Shown: positions 1 through 5,787 of the stretch, piece after piece
Layout: each line of letters starts with the position of its first letter
How positions within the stretch are numbered: position 1 is the first letter of the stretch
Source: Chloroflexia bacterium
GTDB lineage: Bacteria; Chloroflexota; Chloroflexia; Thermomicrobiales; UBA6265
Assembly (NCBI GenBank): GCA_013694885.1
Contig: JACDBO010000430.1
Span: 1 to 13,820 of the forward strand
Length of the DNA: 13,820 nucleotides
Direction of reading: 5' to 3'
Made by a program: the position numbers and the translations under genes
The notes under the pieces: generated by a model
Seen by the model: the letters and a program-made list of their open reading frames with translations, nothing else
Databases searched by the model: none
What the model was told of the DNA's origin: nothing

Positions 1-189
1 CTCGTTGGGCTGCCCTGTGGGCGAATACATGGATGCTAGTCGGCTGCCGCCGCAACGTCAACGCTGGCGACGTCGCACTCCGTTGGACAGCGACGCGGAG
101 CGCGGTGACAATGGGGCGGTGCCCGCATGCCCGCGCCGTCGCGCGGCCGGTCGGCATCGTGTTGCCGCGATACATAAGGAGTGGCGTTG
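1..189. other. Upstream region of the secreted-protein gene; no gene supported
   Basis: Short open frames run through this stretch, but they encode arginine/proline-rich translations typical of GC-rich non-coding sequence and none has a convincing ribosome binding site. The only clear signal is AAGGAG at 176-181, which serves the gene starting at 190. I see no confident promoter: a TACATA at 171-176 is too close to the start codon to be the -10 box of that gene. Confidence 0.4.
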
Positions 190-1203
190 ATGACGTCCAG
201 ACCCCGTCGGTTGATCCGATCATCGGCTTGGCCGGTCGCCGCGCTTGCCTTCGTGCTGGCCAGCTTGATCGGGTCCTATGGATCCGTGGCGGCCCAATCG
301 GAAGACGCCGGTGTCGTCGGCAGCTGGTCCATCCCTATCGCCGATAGCGATGTACCCACCGACCTGGGTGGTGGGCCGAATCTGATCGGGCGCTGGCGAG
401 TCGAGTTCCGTGACGACGGCACCTACGCTGGTATCCGCGAGGACATCGGCCAAGTCGTCGGCGGCTCCTGGGAGGTCGATGGCGATCAACTGACGATCAC
501 CGACGAGACCGGTCCGAGTTCCTGTGCCGCCCCGCAACCGGGTTCGATCGACACGGAAGACGCCGCCTCCGGTATGTATCGCTGGGAACGCGCCGAGGAC
601 CGGTTGACCCTGGAGGCGGTCGAGGAGAGCTGCGCCCTCCGTCAGTTATTGCTGACGACCCGCCCGCTCGTCGTCTACATGCCATGCACAACGGAGCCGT
701 ACCCACTCGCGCAGTCGATTGCCACCGCGGACGCCGATGAAGACGTGGCCGCACGGCTGACCGATGCAACACCGGCCGCCTCCCCGGTGCCCCCGGAGGC
801 GTCGCCCGTTGAGTCGGACGGCGCCGATGCCAGCGACGCCGCGCCCGGTGGCACACTCGATCCCGAGGAGGCGATCGATGCGCTGTTGGTCGAGCTCACT
901 GCCTGCTGGGCGACCGGTGACCCGGCGCGAGTGCTCCCTCTGTTCAGCCAGGTGTTCCTCGACGATCTGGTCGCCTCCGGACCGCCGGGCACCACAATCG
1001 TCGATGTCGCCGCACTCTTCCGCGATCTGCTGGCGGCACCCGTCACCTTCGAGCGAGCCGGTGACGTCGAGACCGACGGCCCCCGCCGGGCCCAAGCCGA
1101 GGTGCGCCTGAGCATCGGCGAGGAAGAGAGCACGCAGCGCCTCGACTTCGTTCTCGAAGGCGGCGCCTGGAAGCTCGCCGACCTCGGTGTGCCTGCCGCT
1201 TAA
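190..1203 (+). CDS. Secreted two-domain protein (lipocalin-like plus NTF2-like)
   Basis: A 337-residue exported protein of unknown function. Residues 1-35 form a signal peptide: a basic stretch (RPRRLIR), a hydrophobic core and a VAA-Q cleavage site. Residues about 40-165 look like a small beta-barrel of the lipocalin-like type, with a GRWRVEFRDDGTY strand at 68-79, a GGSWEVDGDQLTI strand at 91-103, and cysteines 112 and 148 that could form a disulfide. Residues 180-222 are a disordered Ala/Ser/Pro/Glu/Asp linker. Residues 223-337 resemble an NTF2/SnoaL-like fold: an opening helix containing ELTACWATGD, then strands ending in GGAWKLADLGVP. The start is ATG 190, because AAGGAG at 176-181 lies 8 bases upstream; an in-frame GTG at 181 overlaps that site. 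Domain names rest on sequence patterns alone. The role may be ligand binding outside the membrane. Confidence 0.8.
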   Translation: MTSRPRRLIRSSAWPVAALAFVLASLIGSYGSVAAQSEDAGVVGSWSIPIADSDVPTDLGGGPNLIGRWRVEFRDDGTYAGIREDIGQVVGGSWEVDGDQLTITDETGPSSCAAPQPGSIDTEDAASGMYRWERAEDRLTLEAVEESCALRQLLLTTRPLVVYMPCTTEPYPLAQSIATADADEDVAARLTDATPAASPVPPEASPVESDGADASDAAPGGTLDPEEAIDALLVELTACWATGDPARVLPLFSQVFLDDLVASGPPGTTIVDVAALFRDLLAAPVTFERAGDVETDGPRRAQAEVRLSIGEEESTQRLDFVLEGGAWKLADLGVPAA

Positions 1204-1234
1204 CACGCGAGGCGCCCTCGGACTCGCGCAACGC

Positions 1235-1337
1235 TGTCATTCCGAGCGCAGCGCGAGGAATCTCTCGTTGATGAGGAACCACGAAACTTTGAACGAGAGA
1301 TTTCTCGCTGATAACTATCACTGCGGCTCGAAATGAC
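1235..1337. repeat. Imperfect palindromic intergenic repeat, family A, copy 1
   Basis: Two arms face each other. The outer arms are GTCATTCCGAGC (1236-1247) and GCTCGAAATGAC (1326-1337), complementary except for one base. The inner arms, GGAATCTCTCGTT near 1257-1269 and AACGAGAGATTTCTC from about 1292, are also nearly complementary. Transcribed RNA could form a long hairpin. A second, more decayed copy lies at 9897-9981. The element sits 31 bases after a stop codon, so it may also end transcription of the upstream gene. A non-autonomous palindromic mobile element is the likely class. Confidence 0.75.
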
Positions 1338-1399
1338 CGTTCAGGCGATCCGCATTCCATTCCGCCGTTGCGAAAACGACTTTGCGGCAGGCCCGCGCA

Positions 1400-1606
1400 A
1401 TGAGCGATCAGCAGCAACCTCAACCACCGTCACCGCGCCCGGCCGACGCCGCACCGTCGTCCGATGCCGATGCGGGAGCGCGCGACCAAGCCCCCGAGTC
1501 CACGGTTGGCACTGGGAGCGCGCTCGCGCTCGGATGTGTGGCGGTGATGCTGCTCCTGATCCTCCTCGGCCTCCTCTTCTTCCTCATCCTCTGGCTGATC
1601 GCCTGA
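1400..1606 (+). CDS. Small single-helix membrane protein
   Basis: A 68-residue protein. The first 40 residues are polar and disordered, rich in Gln, Pro, Ser, Ala and Asp (it begins MSDQQQPQPPSPRP). The C-terminal part from about residue 42 is one long hydrophobic helix of Leu, Val, Ile, Ala and Phe, ending LWLIA at the stop codon. That is a C-terminally anchored layout with the disordered tail probably cytoplasmic. The ATG at 1400 is chosen over an in-frame TTG at 1382; the upstream GGCAGG (1386-1391) is only a weak ribosome binding site. I recognise no family. The clean helix argues for a real gene, but the gene stands alone between two repeats, so confidence is moderate. Confidence 0.55.
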   Translation: MSDQQQPQPPSPRPADAAPSSDADAGARDQAPESTVGTGSALALGCVAVMLLLILLGLLFFLILWLIA

Positions 1607-1621
1607 GTTCAACGAAGCGCC

Positions 1622-1735
1622 GAGGGCCGAGGTGCGAGGGCAGAGCGGCGGCTTGCGTAGTCTGTTTCCTGGCACCGGCAGGGCGTCCGAACCTCGGTCC
1701 TCGGGCGAGCGCTTGCCCCTCGCACCTCGGCCCTC
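1622..1735. repeat. Inverted repeat, family B, copy 1 (19-bp perfect arms)
   Basis: GAGGGCCGAGGTGCGAGGG (1622-1640) and its exact reverse complement (1717-1735) flank 76 bases of non-coding sequence. The 18-base core CCCTCGCACCTCGGCCCT recurs at 5291-5308 after the RNase J gene, so this is a dispersed family and not a chance hairpin. The left arm begins 15 bases after the stop of the small membrane protein, so it may act as a terminator for it. Confidence 0.75.
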
Positions 1736-1774
1736 CGTTTCCTGCTAGACTTCGCTCGACACTTGGAGGGGGTC

Positions 1775-1807
1775 ATGTCCTCTCCGCATACTGAGGAGCG
1801 TCCATGA
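1775..1807 (+). CDS. Ten-codon leader ORF overlapping the CDF transporter start
   Basis: A GGAGGGGG purine tract at 1765-1772 precedes ATG 1775. The frame reads MSSPHTEERP and stops at TGA 1805-1807, which overlaps the transporter ATG at 1804-1806 (an ATGA junction). The transporter's own ribosome binding site, GAGGAG at 1793-1798, lies inside the mini-ORF. This geometry would couple translation of the two frames. It may be a true leader peptide or a fortuitous frame under a strong Shine-Dalgarno sequence. No metal-binding cluster is obvious in the peptide beyond one His and the Glu pair. Confidence 0.35.
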   Translation: MSSPHTEERP

Positions 1808-2823
1808 CCAGCCAGCTCGCTGGTCCCAAGACCGAATCAGGCGGGGCGGGTGTGAGTTTCGACCGGGCGCAGCGAACCGCCGGAATCCGGCGCGTGCTCC
1901 TCGGGGTCCTCGTCCTCAACGTGGTCGTCGCGGTCGCCAAGTTGGGCTACGGCTTGTGGTCCGGCTCGATGGCGATGACCGCCGACGGCGTCCAATCCAT
2001 GCTGGACGGATTGGCCAACGTCGTCGGCCTGGCCGGAATCGCGGTCGCGGCGCGTCCGCCCGACCAGGAGCATCTCTACGGTCACGAGCGCTACGAGACG
2101 CTCGCCTCGCTCGTGATCGCGGCGATGATGACCGTCGGGGTGATCCAGATCGTGGAGAGCGCGGTCGGGCGCATCCGCAGTGGCCATGCGCCGGATGTTT
2201 CGGCCGGGTCGTTCGTGGTGCTTCTGGGCACGATGGCGATCAATTTTGGCGTATCGCTGTGGGAGCGGCGGCGCGGCAAGGCGTTACGGAGCGAGATCCT
2301 GCTGGCGGACGCCAAGCACACTTTGAGCGACGTGCTGGTTTCGACGGGCGTGATCATCGGCTTGATCGGCGTCGCGCTCGGGTTCGAAGCCGCGGATGCA
2401 ATCGTCTCGATTGGGATCGCGGTGATCATCGCCGTTGCCGCCTGGACGATCATCCGCGAGGCATCGCTGGTGCTCACCGACGCGATCAAGGTCGATCCAC
2501 GGGAGTTGATGGCGGCGATTCGGGCGGCACCGGGCGTGATCACGGCGCATAACCTGCGCGCCCGGTCGTCGGGTGGCCGGCTGTGGGTGGAAGTCCACGT
2601 CACGGTCGACCCGGATTTGCGGGTGCAACAGGCCCACGATGTCGCGACCGGGGTCGAAGCCACGGTCCGGTCGGTGGCCGGGGAGGGAGCGACGGCGATG
2701 GTCCACGTCGAACCCGCGGTGCCTCCGCACACGCGCCCCGACCCGCTGCTCGGTGATGTGCCCCCGGCGCCGCTCTTCACGGAGGAGCGGCACGTGGACC
2801 GCGGGTCCGCGCCGCGTGGGTAG
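1804..2823 (+). CDS. Cation diffusion facilitator (CDF) metal efflux transporter
   Basis: A 339-residue CDF family member: an inner-membrane antiporter that moves divalent metal ions (Zn, Fe, Mn, Co or Cd in the family) out of the cytoplasm in exchange for protons. Hydrophobic segments begin near residues 30, 68, 102, 134, 178 and 198, the usual six helices. The family's YGHERYE loop is at 92-98. The helix-5 site HTLSD supplies His172 and Asp176. The helix-2 site reads QSMLD (64-68), so Gln64 stands where His or Asp is usual; this may shift metal selectivity. Residues about 233-304 form the cytoplasmic ferredoxin-like domain (DPRELMAAIR, then LWVEVHVTVDP). The start ATG 1804 has GAGGAG at 1793-1798. 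The substrate cannot be named from sequence alone. Confidence 0.92.
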   Translation: MTSQLAGPKTESGGAGVSFDRAQRTAGIRRVLLGVLVLNVVVAVAKLGYGLWSGSMAMTADGVQSMLDGLANVVGLAGIAVAARPPDQEHLYGHERYETLASLVIAAMMTVGVIQIVESAVGRIRSGHAPDVSAGSFVVLLGTMAINFGVSLWERRRGKALRSEILLADAKHTLSDVLVSTGVIIGLIGVALGFEAADAIVSIGIAVIIAVAAWTIIREASLVLTDAIKVDPRELMAAIRAAPGVITAHNLRARSSGGRLWVEVHVTVDPDLRVQQAHDVATGVEATVRSVAGEGATAMVHVEPAVPPHTRPDPLLGDVPPAPLFTEERHVDRGSAPRG

Positions 2824-2897
2824 CTCGTGCGATCCATGCCTGGGGCACCGCGTCCGGTGGCCCCTCCAGTTCACCGTCCAGCAAGCATCGACACCAG

Positions 2898-2920
2898 CCG
2901 CCGCGCATGGTGCGCGGCGG
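2898..2920 (+). terminator. Perfect 10-bp hairpin after the CDF gene
   Basis: CCGCCGCGCA (2898-2907) and TGCGCGGCGG (2911-2920) pair perfectly across a TGG loop, 75 bases after the transporter stop and about 120 before the RNase J start. No T-run follows, so it could be a weak terminator or a structured part of the RNase J 5' leader. Confidence 0.4.
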
Positions 2921-2970
2921 CCTCGCGGGGACGACGGCGTGATACCCGCATCTGGTGCGACCACGCACGA

Positions 2971-2985
2971 GGCGGCAATGCCGCC
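2971..2985 (+). other. Small hairpin in the RNase J leader
   Basis: GGCGGC (2971-2976) and GCCGCC (2980-2985) form a 6-bp stem with an AAT loop, about 57 bases before the RNase J start. With the 2898-2920 hairpin it makes a structured leader. A regulatory role is inference only. Confidence 0.3.
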
Positions 2986-3041
2986 GCACGGCAACACGCA
3001 CCTTCGCGGTCACGCCGTCGCCACCATCACATGACAGGAGA

Positions 3042-5222
3042 ATGACCTTGGAGGGTCAGGACCGATCTCCCCGCCGGCGCCGCCGTTCACGCCGCGGGCG
3101 ATCCGCGGCACCGGCCGAGCAGCAGCAGGGACAGCAACAACAAGAACAACAGCAGGAACCGAGGCAAGAGCGGGAGCAACCAGGGCGTGAGCAGCAGCCC
3201 CAGGGTGCCGCCTCACCGCCCTCGGAACCCGGCGCCGGGCGCGGCCGAGGGCGGCGCCGGGGAGGTGGGTCGCGCCGGCCGGCTGCGGACCAGCCCGCAT
3301 CGCCGAACCAGGATGGGGGGCGTGGAGGTCAGCGCCGTCGCGGTTCCGAGAGTGCTCCCGACACGGGAGGAGACTCGGAACCTGGCCGCGCGACGCCGCC
3401 GGGCGAGCCGCGCTCCCGCCGCACCGGCCCGGTGCGCCGACCACGCCGTGACGAGGAGAGCATCGAGCGGGTCGAGCCAACCCGGCAGCCGCACCAGCGC
3501 CAGGGACGTCGTCCCCGCCCGGATCAACCGCCGGGGCGAACCGGAACGACCGGTCGCCGCGACGCCTTGCGGGTGATCCCGCTGGGTGGTGTCGGCGAGG
3601 TCGGCAAGAACATGACCGTCGTCGAGTACGGCAACGACCTCATTCTGCTCGACTGCGGTGGCAAGTTCCCAGAAGAGGAGCAGCGGGGTATCGACCTCAT
3701 CATCCCCGATGTCACCTACGTCAAGGACCGGCTGCGCCAGTTCCGGGCCATCCTGCTGACGCATGGCCACGAGGATCACATCGGCGCCTTACCGTACATC
3801 GTGCCCCAGCTCAAGGACCGGGCACCGATCCCCATCTACGGCACACCGCTCGCGCTCGGCTTCGTCGAGCGCAAGCTGCTCGAAGCGCACCTCGATAAAT
3901 ACGTCGAGCTGCGGCCGGTGCAGTCGGGCGAGACGGTGCAATTTGGTGAACTCTCGGCGGAGTTCGTGCATGTCACCCACTCGATCCCGGATGCCTGCGC
4001 CATCGCCGTCCACTCGCCCGTCGGCACCATCGTCGACACCGGCGACTTCAAGTTCGACCCGACACCGGTGATGGGTGGCCCGACCGACGAGCCGCGCCTG
4101 CGGCGCCTGGGCGAGCGCGGTGTTCTGGCCCTCTTCTCCGACACCGTCCGGGTGGAGACCGCGGGGAGCACGCCCTCCGAGAAGGTCGTCCAGGACACGA
4201 TCGATGAGGTCGTTGCCAAGGCCCAGGGCCAGGTCGTGATCGCGACGTTCGCGTCCAACATCAGCCGCATCCATATGGCGCTGCACGCGGCCCAGAAAAA
4301 CCGCCGCAAAGTCGCAGTCGCCGGCCGTAGCCTGGAGCAAAGTGCCCGTGTCGCGCTCGAGCTCGGCTATCTCGATCCGCCCGACGGGTTGCTGGTCGAT
4401 CTCGATGAGGTGCTTAGGCTCCCCAAGGAACGGCGCATCATCGTCAGCACCGGCAGCCAGGGCGAGGCATCGGCGGCGCTGGCCCGCATCGCCGCGGCCG
4501 AGCACCCAAAGATCCGTGTCGGTCACGGCGACGTCATCATCGTCTCGGCCTCCCCCGTGCCCGGCAACGAGGAGACGGTGTCGCACACCATCGACAACCT
4601 CTTCCGGCGGGGCTGCCAAGTCGTCTACGGCGCGCTCCACAGTGGCGTCCACGTCTCCGGCCATGCCGGGCGAGACGAGCTGGAGCGGATGATCCAGCTC
4701 CTGAAACCGGCCTACACCGTGCCGATCCACGGCGAGTACCGGCACATGGCGCTCTACCGGGAACTCAGTGTGAAAAATGGCATCCGGGCCGACCATGTGT
4801 TGCTGCCCGAGATCGGCGGTGTGCTCGAATTCTCCGCCGACGGCGCAACGCAGCGAGGTCGCGTGCCGTCTGGCAACATCCTCGTCGACCGCCTGGGCGA
4901 CCGAGGCGATCCCCAGGTCGTCCTGCGCGATAGCACCAACCTGACCGAACAGGGTGTCGTCGTCGTGACCCTTGTCGTGAACCGCGAATCCGGCGCGCTC
5001 ATCGCCGGTCCCGATCTGACGGCCAAAGGGCTGAAGTCGGAGCACGCCATCGGGGCCCTGCGCGAGGCCGAGCAGGACCTGAAGCGAATGCTGGACCGCC
5101 GCAAGAAAGGCGAGCCGCAGTACGGCTACGTCGTCCAGCGCACCAAGGAGACGGTGGGTCGGGCCCTCTACCGCCGCCTCCGCACCCGCCCCATGATCCT
5201 GCCGGTCGTCACGGAGATCTGA
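3042..5222 (+). CDS. rnj: Ribonuclease J with long basic N-terminal extension
   Basis: A metallo-beta-lactamase/beta-CASP ribonuclease with 5'-to-3' exonuclease and endonuclease activity in mRNA decay and rRNA maturation. It is 726 residues, against about 555 in the family, because residues 1-173 are a low-complexity tail rich in Arg, Gln, Gly and Pro (poly-Q near 28-45, RGRGRRRGGG repeats) that probably binds RNA. The core opens LRVIPLGGVGEVGKNM. The catalytic HGHEDH has H241, H243, D245 and H246; further ligands are H313 in THSIPDA and D335 in TGDFKFDP. The beta-CASP part carries SGHAGRDEL and PIHGEYRHM, and a C-terminal domain follows. AGGAG at 3036-3040 is only 1 base from ATG 3042 but 7 bases from an in-frame TTG at 3048, so the true start may be TTG. 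TGA 3043-3045 of a short upstream frame overlaps the ATG. Confidence 0.95.
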   Translation: MTLEGQDRSPRRRRRSRRGRSAAPAEQQQGQQQQEQQQEPRQEREQPGREQQPQGAASPPSEPGAGRGRGRRRGGGSRRPAADQPASPNQDGGRGGQRRRGSESAPDTGGDSEPGRATPPGEPRSRRTGPVRRPRRDEESIERVEPTRQPHQRQGRRPRPDQPPGRTGTTGRRDALRVIPLGGVGEVGKNMTVVEYGNDLILLDCGGKFPEEEQRGIDLIIPDVTYVKDRLRQFRAILLTHGHEDHIGALPYIVPQLKDRAPIPIYGTPLALGFVERKLLEAHLDKYVELRPVQSGETVQFGELSAEFVHVTHSIPDACAIAVHSPVGTIVDTGDFKFDPTPVMGGPTDEPRLRRLGERGVLALFSDTVRVETAGSTPSEKVVQDTIDEVVAKAQGQVVIATFASNISRIHMALHAAQKNRRKVAVAGRSLEQSARVALELGYLDPPDGLLVDLDEVLRLPKERRIIVSTGSQGEASAALARIAAAEHPKIRVGHGDVIIVSASPVPGNEETVSHTIDNLFRRGCQVVYGALHSGVHVSGHAGRDELERMIQLLKPAYTVPIHGEYRHMALYRELSVKNGIRADHVLLPEIGGVLEFSADGATQRGRVPSGNILVDRLGDRGDPQVVLRDSTNLTEQGVVVVTLVVNRESGALIAGPDLTAKGLKSEHAIGALREAEQDLKRMLDRRKKGEPQYGYVVQRTKETVGRALYRRLRTRPMILPVVTEI

Positions 5223-5227
5223 GAAAG

Positions 5228-5318
5228 CCCCCGACGAAGGGTCGAGGTTCAAGGTGCTAGGGCCGAGGGCCGAGATGGTTTCTCACTCGGCCCTCGCACC
5301 TCGGCCCTTCGTTGGGGG
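5228..5318. terminator. Bidirectional terminator hairpin built from repeat family B, copy 2
   Basis: The outer stem is CCCCCGACGAAGGG (5228-5241) against CCCTTCGTTGGGGG (5305-5318), with one G-U pair. The inner stem is CGAGGGCCGAG (5264-5274) against CTCGGCCCTCG (5286-5296), 11 perfect pairs with an 11-base loop. It lies between two convergent stops (RNase J at 5222, regulator at 5328), where a terminator serving both strands is expected. The core CCCTCGCACCTCGGCCCT at 5291-5308 is identical to that of the 1622-1735 element. Confidence 0.7.
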
Positions 5319-5327
5319 TGAGGGCTT

Positions 5328-5711
5328 CTACACCCGGTGCGCGGTGCTGCCCGCTTCGACGAGCACCCGCGGCTCCTCGTCCTCGTGCGACCAGCGGTGC
5401 GCCCAGGCGGAGACCGCGTCCGCCACCGCGCCGAGGTCCCGCCCCTTGGCGGTCAGGCGGTATTCGATGCGGACCGGCGTCTCCGGGTAGACACTGCGCT
5501 GAACGATCCCCGCCGCTTCCAGCTCTTTCAAGCGCTCGGAGAGCAACCGGTCGCTCAGACCCGGCACGGCGTGGACGATGTCCGTGAACCGGATGGCGCC
5601 GCCGAGCATCGCGCTCAGGATCGCGCCGGTCCAGCGCCGGCCGATCAGTTCGATGGCGCGATGGTAATGCGGGCAAATGACGCTGATCGTCGCGAGCTCA
5701 TTCATAATCAT
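5328..5711 (-). CDS. HxlR-family winged-helix transcriptional regulator
   Basis: A 127-residue DNA-binding protein of the HxlR/MarR-like group. The family signature is complete: Cys13-Pro near the N-terminus, the recognition region IGRRWTGAILSAML, then FTDIVHAVPGLSDRLLSERL, the wing KELEAAGIVQRSVYPETP and RIEYRLTAKG. In relatives such as YodB/HypR and QorR the N-terminal Cys senses quinones, disulfide stress or aldehydes; whether Cys13 does so here is inference. The ATG at 5711 is used because the frame upstream of it (to a TTG at 5741) looks non-native; GAGGG lies about 12 bases upstream, a weak fit, and ATG 5705 is also possible. It follows the cyclic-di-GMP gene on the same strand by 76 bases. 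HxlR proteins often control an adjacent divergent redox enzyme, but none is present here. Confidence 0.88.
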   Translation of the reverse strand: MIMNELATISVICPHYHRAIELIGRRWTGAILSAMLGGAIRFTDIVHAVPGLSDRLLSERLKELEAAGIVQRSVYPETPVRIEYRLTAKGRDLGAVADAVSAWAHRWSHEDEEPRVLVEAGSTAHRV

Positions 5712-5787
5712 AAGTATCGCTGACCCTCGGCGGAGACGCAACGATGCTCGGCTGATCCCTGATTGGTTCAGGCAGAGGAGCGGCGGC

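Noticed and set aside
1333..1794. Plus-strand frame of 153 codons overlapping the small membrane protein
   Set aside because: It runs through family B repeat arms and encodes low-quality Arg/Pro/Cys sequence; the overlapping 68-residue frame has a clean transmembrane helix instead.
2827..3045. Frame between the CDF gene and RNase J
   Set aside because: Basic, Pro/His-rich translation with no ribosome binding site, interrupted by structured leader hairpins; only its last codons overlap the RNase J start.
3115..3165. CAG/CAA-rich stretch as a microsatellite or CRISPR-like repeat
   Set aside because: It is irregular, in frame, and encodes the poly-Gln part of the RNase J extension; no spacer-repeat pattern exists anywhere in the window.
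3789..5252. Long minus-strand frame of 487 codons opposite RNase J
   Set aside because: It is the antisense shadow of a well-identified gene; its translation is Asp/Arg/His-rich with no domain pattern and no ribosome binding site.
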